A stretch of 64,000 nucleotides of DNA, taken from positions 214,122 to 278,121 of the forward strand of contig NZ_JAVDSB010000008.1 in the NCBI RefSeq assembly GCF_031455095.1, in the 5' to 3' direction. Below are positions 62,388 to 64,000 of this stretch, in pieces. This DNA is from Paenibacillus_E qinlingensis_A (GTDB lineage Bacteria > Bacillota > Bacilli > Paenibacillales > NBRC-103111). Below the pieces are notes generated by a model that worked only from the letters and a program-made list of their open reading frames with translations, ran no database searches and was not told the DNA's origin. The translations under genes were made by a program, and so were the position numbers. Numbering within the stretch: the first letter of the stretch is position 1; every line of letters starts with the position of its first letter.

Positions 62388-63773
62388 TTAGATGTTCCAT
62401 CCAGGCAAATACGCTTTTGTATTGTGCAGCATCTGGTCGAATAATACCTCTGCATCGTGAATATCAATCGTCACTAAGGGATCGTTGATAAACGCTTTAA
62501 ATGCCAAGTTCTTGTCCTTTTGAAGAGCCGCCTTCAGAATTAACTCCTGATTCATCGTGTGCTGCAAAACCAGATTATTAACCTCCATCGGAAGCTCACC
62601 TGCGTAAACCGGGCGCAAGCTGTTCGCAGCGAACACCGCATTCGTTTCTACAACTGCTCCCATGGGAATACCCTTCATTTGTCCAACGTTAGGCACGTTA
62701 ATATTGGTAACAAATTGCTCAAGTCCAATGAGACCTTTTAACTGTCTCACTTCTTCTTCGCCAGATGTCTTAAGCGGTAATTTCTCCTCACCACTTAGCA
62801 GCTTTCCGTAAAAAAGCTCGGTTGCAGCATGCTTGTCAACACGACTTTGGACCGTCGTTAACCCAAACTTCCATGATCGAACCGTCTCAGGATCTTTCAA
62901 ATACCAAGGAGGCATAAATTCTGCCAAATGTCGGTCGCCCGCCGCAGCAATCACACCATATCGCCGAAATAAATCAAACTTCACGCGGTTAGCCGCCGTA
63001 TAGGTGTTCGTCATCCAAGCATCTTTGTTATGTTCAAATCCAGATTCATAATAGGTATCAACAAACTTACGATACATTGGAAGTAAGTCCCTATTCTGAT
63101 ACGTCGCTTGATCGATCCATGTAAAATGGTTAATCCCCAACACGTTCACTTTCACTTGATCCCTGTGTACACCCTCTATGCCTTCCATATCCCGCAGCAT
63201 GCGAATCAGAAGACCTTGTACCCCAAAAATCTCATGGCAGCAGCCAATCGCTTTAATTTTCGGAAACACTTCATAAAGCGTCCGCGTGCAGAGTGTCATT
63301 GGGTTCGTGTAATTAAACACCCAGGCGTCCGGCGAATATCGCTCGATCGCTTGTGCAATTTCCACATACATTGGAATGGTACGAAGAGCTCTGAGCAGCC
63401 CCCCTGGTCCCGTTGTATCACCAACAGCCTGGTAAATGCCGTATTTCTCCGGGGCATGAACGTCGGATTCCATTTCTTCAAAAGTACCAGGCAGTATCGA
63501 AATAAACACAAAATCACACCCGCTCAACGCTTCTTGGAGCGTCGGATACGCCTTGTATGTCCATTTGGATTTCGTCTCTGGATAATCAGCAACCGAGTTA
63601 CCGAGTTTTTCATTGTTTTGGGCTTTCCTATAGTCAAGATCATACAACCGAATCGTGCCCGACAATTGACCATCCAGCGCCAAATCGGCAATCAGATTTT
63701 TAGCCCAATACATCGAACCCCCGCCAATATAAGCGATTTGTATATCGCTGACTTTCTCATTAGCAAATTTCAT
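62388..63773 (-). CDS. Glycoside hydrolase family 4 enzyme (LplD/alpha-galacturonidase-like)
   Basis: 461 residues, the usual GH4 length. The NAD site is IAYIGGGSMYWAKNL (13-27). Family metal and catalytic motifs are NYTNPMT (154-160), GCCHEIFG (177-184, Cys and His metal ligands) and GINHFTW (213-219). GH4 uses NAD+ and Mn2+ to cleave by oxidation-elimination at C3. The sequence style fits the LplD (alpha-galacturonidase) branch rather than 6-phospho-glucosidases. Ribosome binding site AAGGAGG. First gene of the operon, under a promoter of the shared bipartite type. Confidence 0.88.
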   Translation of the reverse strand: MKFANEKVSDIQIAYIGGGSMYWAKNLIADLALDGQLSGTIRLYDLDYRKAQNNEKLGNSVADYPETKSKWTYKAYPTLQEALSGCDFVFISILPGTFEEMESDVHAPEKYGIYQAVGDTTGPGGLLRALRTIPMYVEIAQAIERYSPDAWVFNYTNPMTLCTRTLYEVFPKIKAIGCCHEIFGVQGLLIRMLRDMEGIEGVHRDQVKVNVLGINHFTWIDQATYQNRDLLPMYRKFVDTYYESGFEHNKDAWMTNTYTAANRVKFDLFRRYGVIAAAGDRHLAEFMPPWYLKDPETVRSWKFGLTTVQSRVDKHAATELFYGKLLSGEEKLPLKTSGEEEVRQLKGLIGLEQFVTNINVPNVGQMKGIPMGAVVETNAVFAANSLRPVYAGELPMEVNNLVLQHTMNQELILKAALQKDKNLAFKAFINDPLVTIDIHDAEVLFDQMLHNTKAYLPGWNI

Positions 63774-63815
63774 GTTGCGCCTCCTTCATCTCTTTCAACA
63801 CCCACATTAGCTATC

Positions 63816-63881
63816 AGTATAGAAAACAATTCCACATTAGGGGATGGCAAAAATTAAGTCGGGTTGTGATTTTTTACACTT
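63816..63881 (-). promoter_or_regulatory. Bipartite activator-type promoter, site 6 (GH4 operon)
   Basis: Element A AAGTGTAAAAAATCACA (63865-63881), nine nt, element B AATTTTTGCCATC (63843-63855), then 21 nt to TATACT (63816-63821). Confidence 0.68.
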
Positions 63882-63953
63882 TACAAAAAAGAGAAACTAA
63901 AAAACGGAGGCCACTGAAAAACTTAAGGTTTTTGAGTAAATTCAAGCGAGAAA

Positions 63954-64000
63954 ATAAAAATGCGGCACCTAATCCGATTATTCCGGAGAAGGTGCCGCAT
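63954..64000 (-). terminator. Terminator of a gene lying beyond the right edge
   Basis: ATGCGGCACCT (63960-63970) and AGGTGCCGCAT (63990-64000) form a perfect 11-bp stem; reading on the minus strand it runs into TTTTTATTTT. It implies a minus-strand gene just outside the window. Confidence 0.8.

Noticed and set aside
63108..63857. 249-codon plus-strand frame opposite the GH4 gene
   Set aside because: Antisense shadow of a clearly conserved GH4 gene; no recognisable domain and it runs through the GH4 promoter.

Overview
The window looks like chromosomal DNA of a Paenibacillus-type Gram-positive (Paenibacillaceae). This is inferred from YesM/YesN-type sensor kinase and AraC-type regulators, LplB/YtcP-type sugar ABC permeases with an LplA-type lipoprotein, very large S-layer-homology (SLH) proteins, a PrkA kinase, an AbrB regulator and strong AGGAGG-type ribosome binding sites. 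I saw no rRNA, tRNA, CRISPR array or intact transposase.

Left part (0-15.6 kb). The 3' end of an AraC-type gene converges on a tandem GNAT acetyltransferase. A six-gene minus-strand cluster follows (7.66 to 1.70 kb): sugar isomerase-like TIM barrel, Gfo/Idh/MocA oxidoreductase, NagB-like deaminase, NagA, AraC regulator and a second Gfo/Idh/MocA oxidoreductase. It looks like a catabolic unit for an amino sugar. Next come an AbrB-like regulator, a repeat-bearing intergenic region, a large clan GH-A glycosidase divergent from a LacI regulator, a small membrane protein, and a peroxide-defence operon (thioredoxin-reductase-like flavoprotein, glutaredoxin-like protein, 2-Cys peroxiredoxin). The promoter of that operon overlaps a PerR-type box and has a second box upstream.

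Middle (15.6-34.4 kb). A redox cassette holds a gamma-carbonic-anhydrase-like protein, an MDR dehydrogenase, an Old Yellow Enzyme, an NmrA-like protein and a TetR regulator. It is bracketed by a 22-bp sequence present once on each side in inverted orientation, and it contains two gene remnants. Then come a 2164-residue secreted family-8 polysaccharide lyase with fibronectin-III and SLH modules, a Gly/Pro-rich low-complexity protein, a 905-residue SLH protein with three internal repeats, two small membrane proteins and PrkA.

Right part (34.5-64 kb). This is a single-strand carbohydrate-utilisation locus. In transcription order it has a GH4 enzyme, MATE exporter, GH36 alpha-galactosidase, cupin, second GH36-type enzyme and aldo/keto reductase; then a uronate-isomerase-like protein and two ABC permeases; then a 2277-residue SLH protein with two jelly-roll lyase-like modules; then the solute-binding lipoprotein; then a Gfo/Idh/MocA oxidoreductase, GH31, response regulator, histidine kinase and GH95 fucosidase. 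The surface protein would cut a polymer, the ABC system import fragments, and the cytoplasmic glycosidases and oxidoreductases finish the job.

The most notable observation is a 39-bp bipartite sequence upstream of six genes of this locus. It sits exactly 21 nt upstream of a -10-like hexamer each time, so one activator, perhaps the embedded AraC-type response regulator, may control all six. Two tandem arrays with an identical 52-bp period, different hairpins and a related linker are a second unexplained structure.
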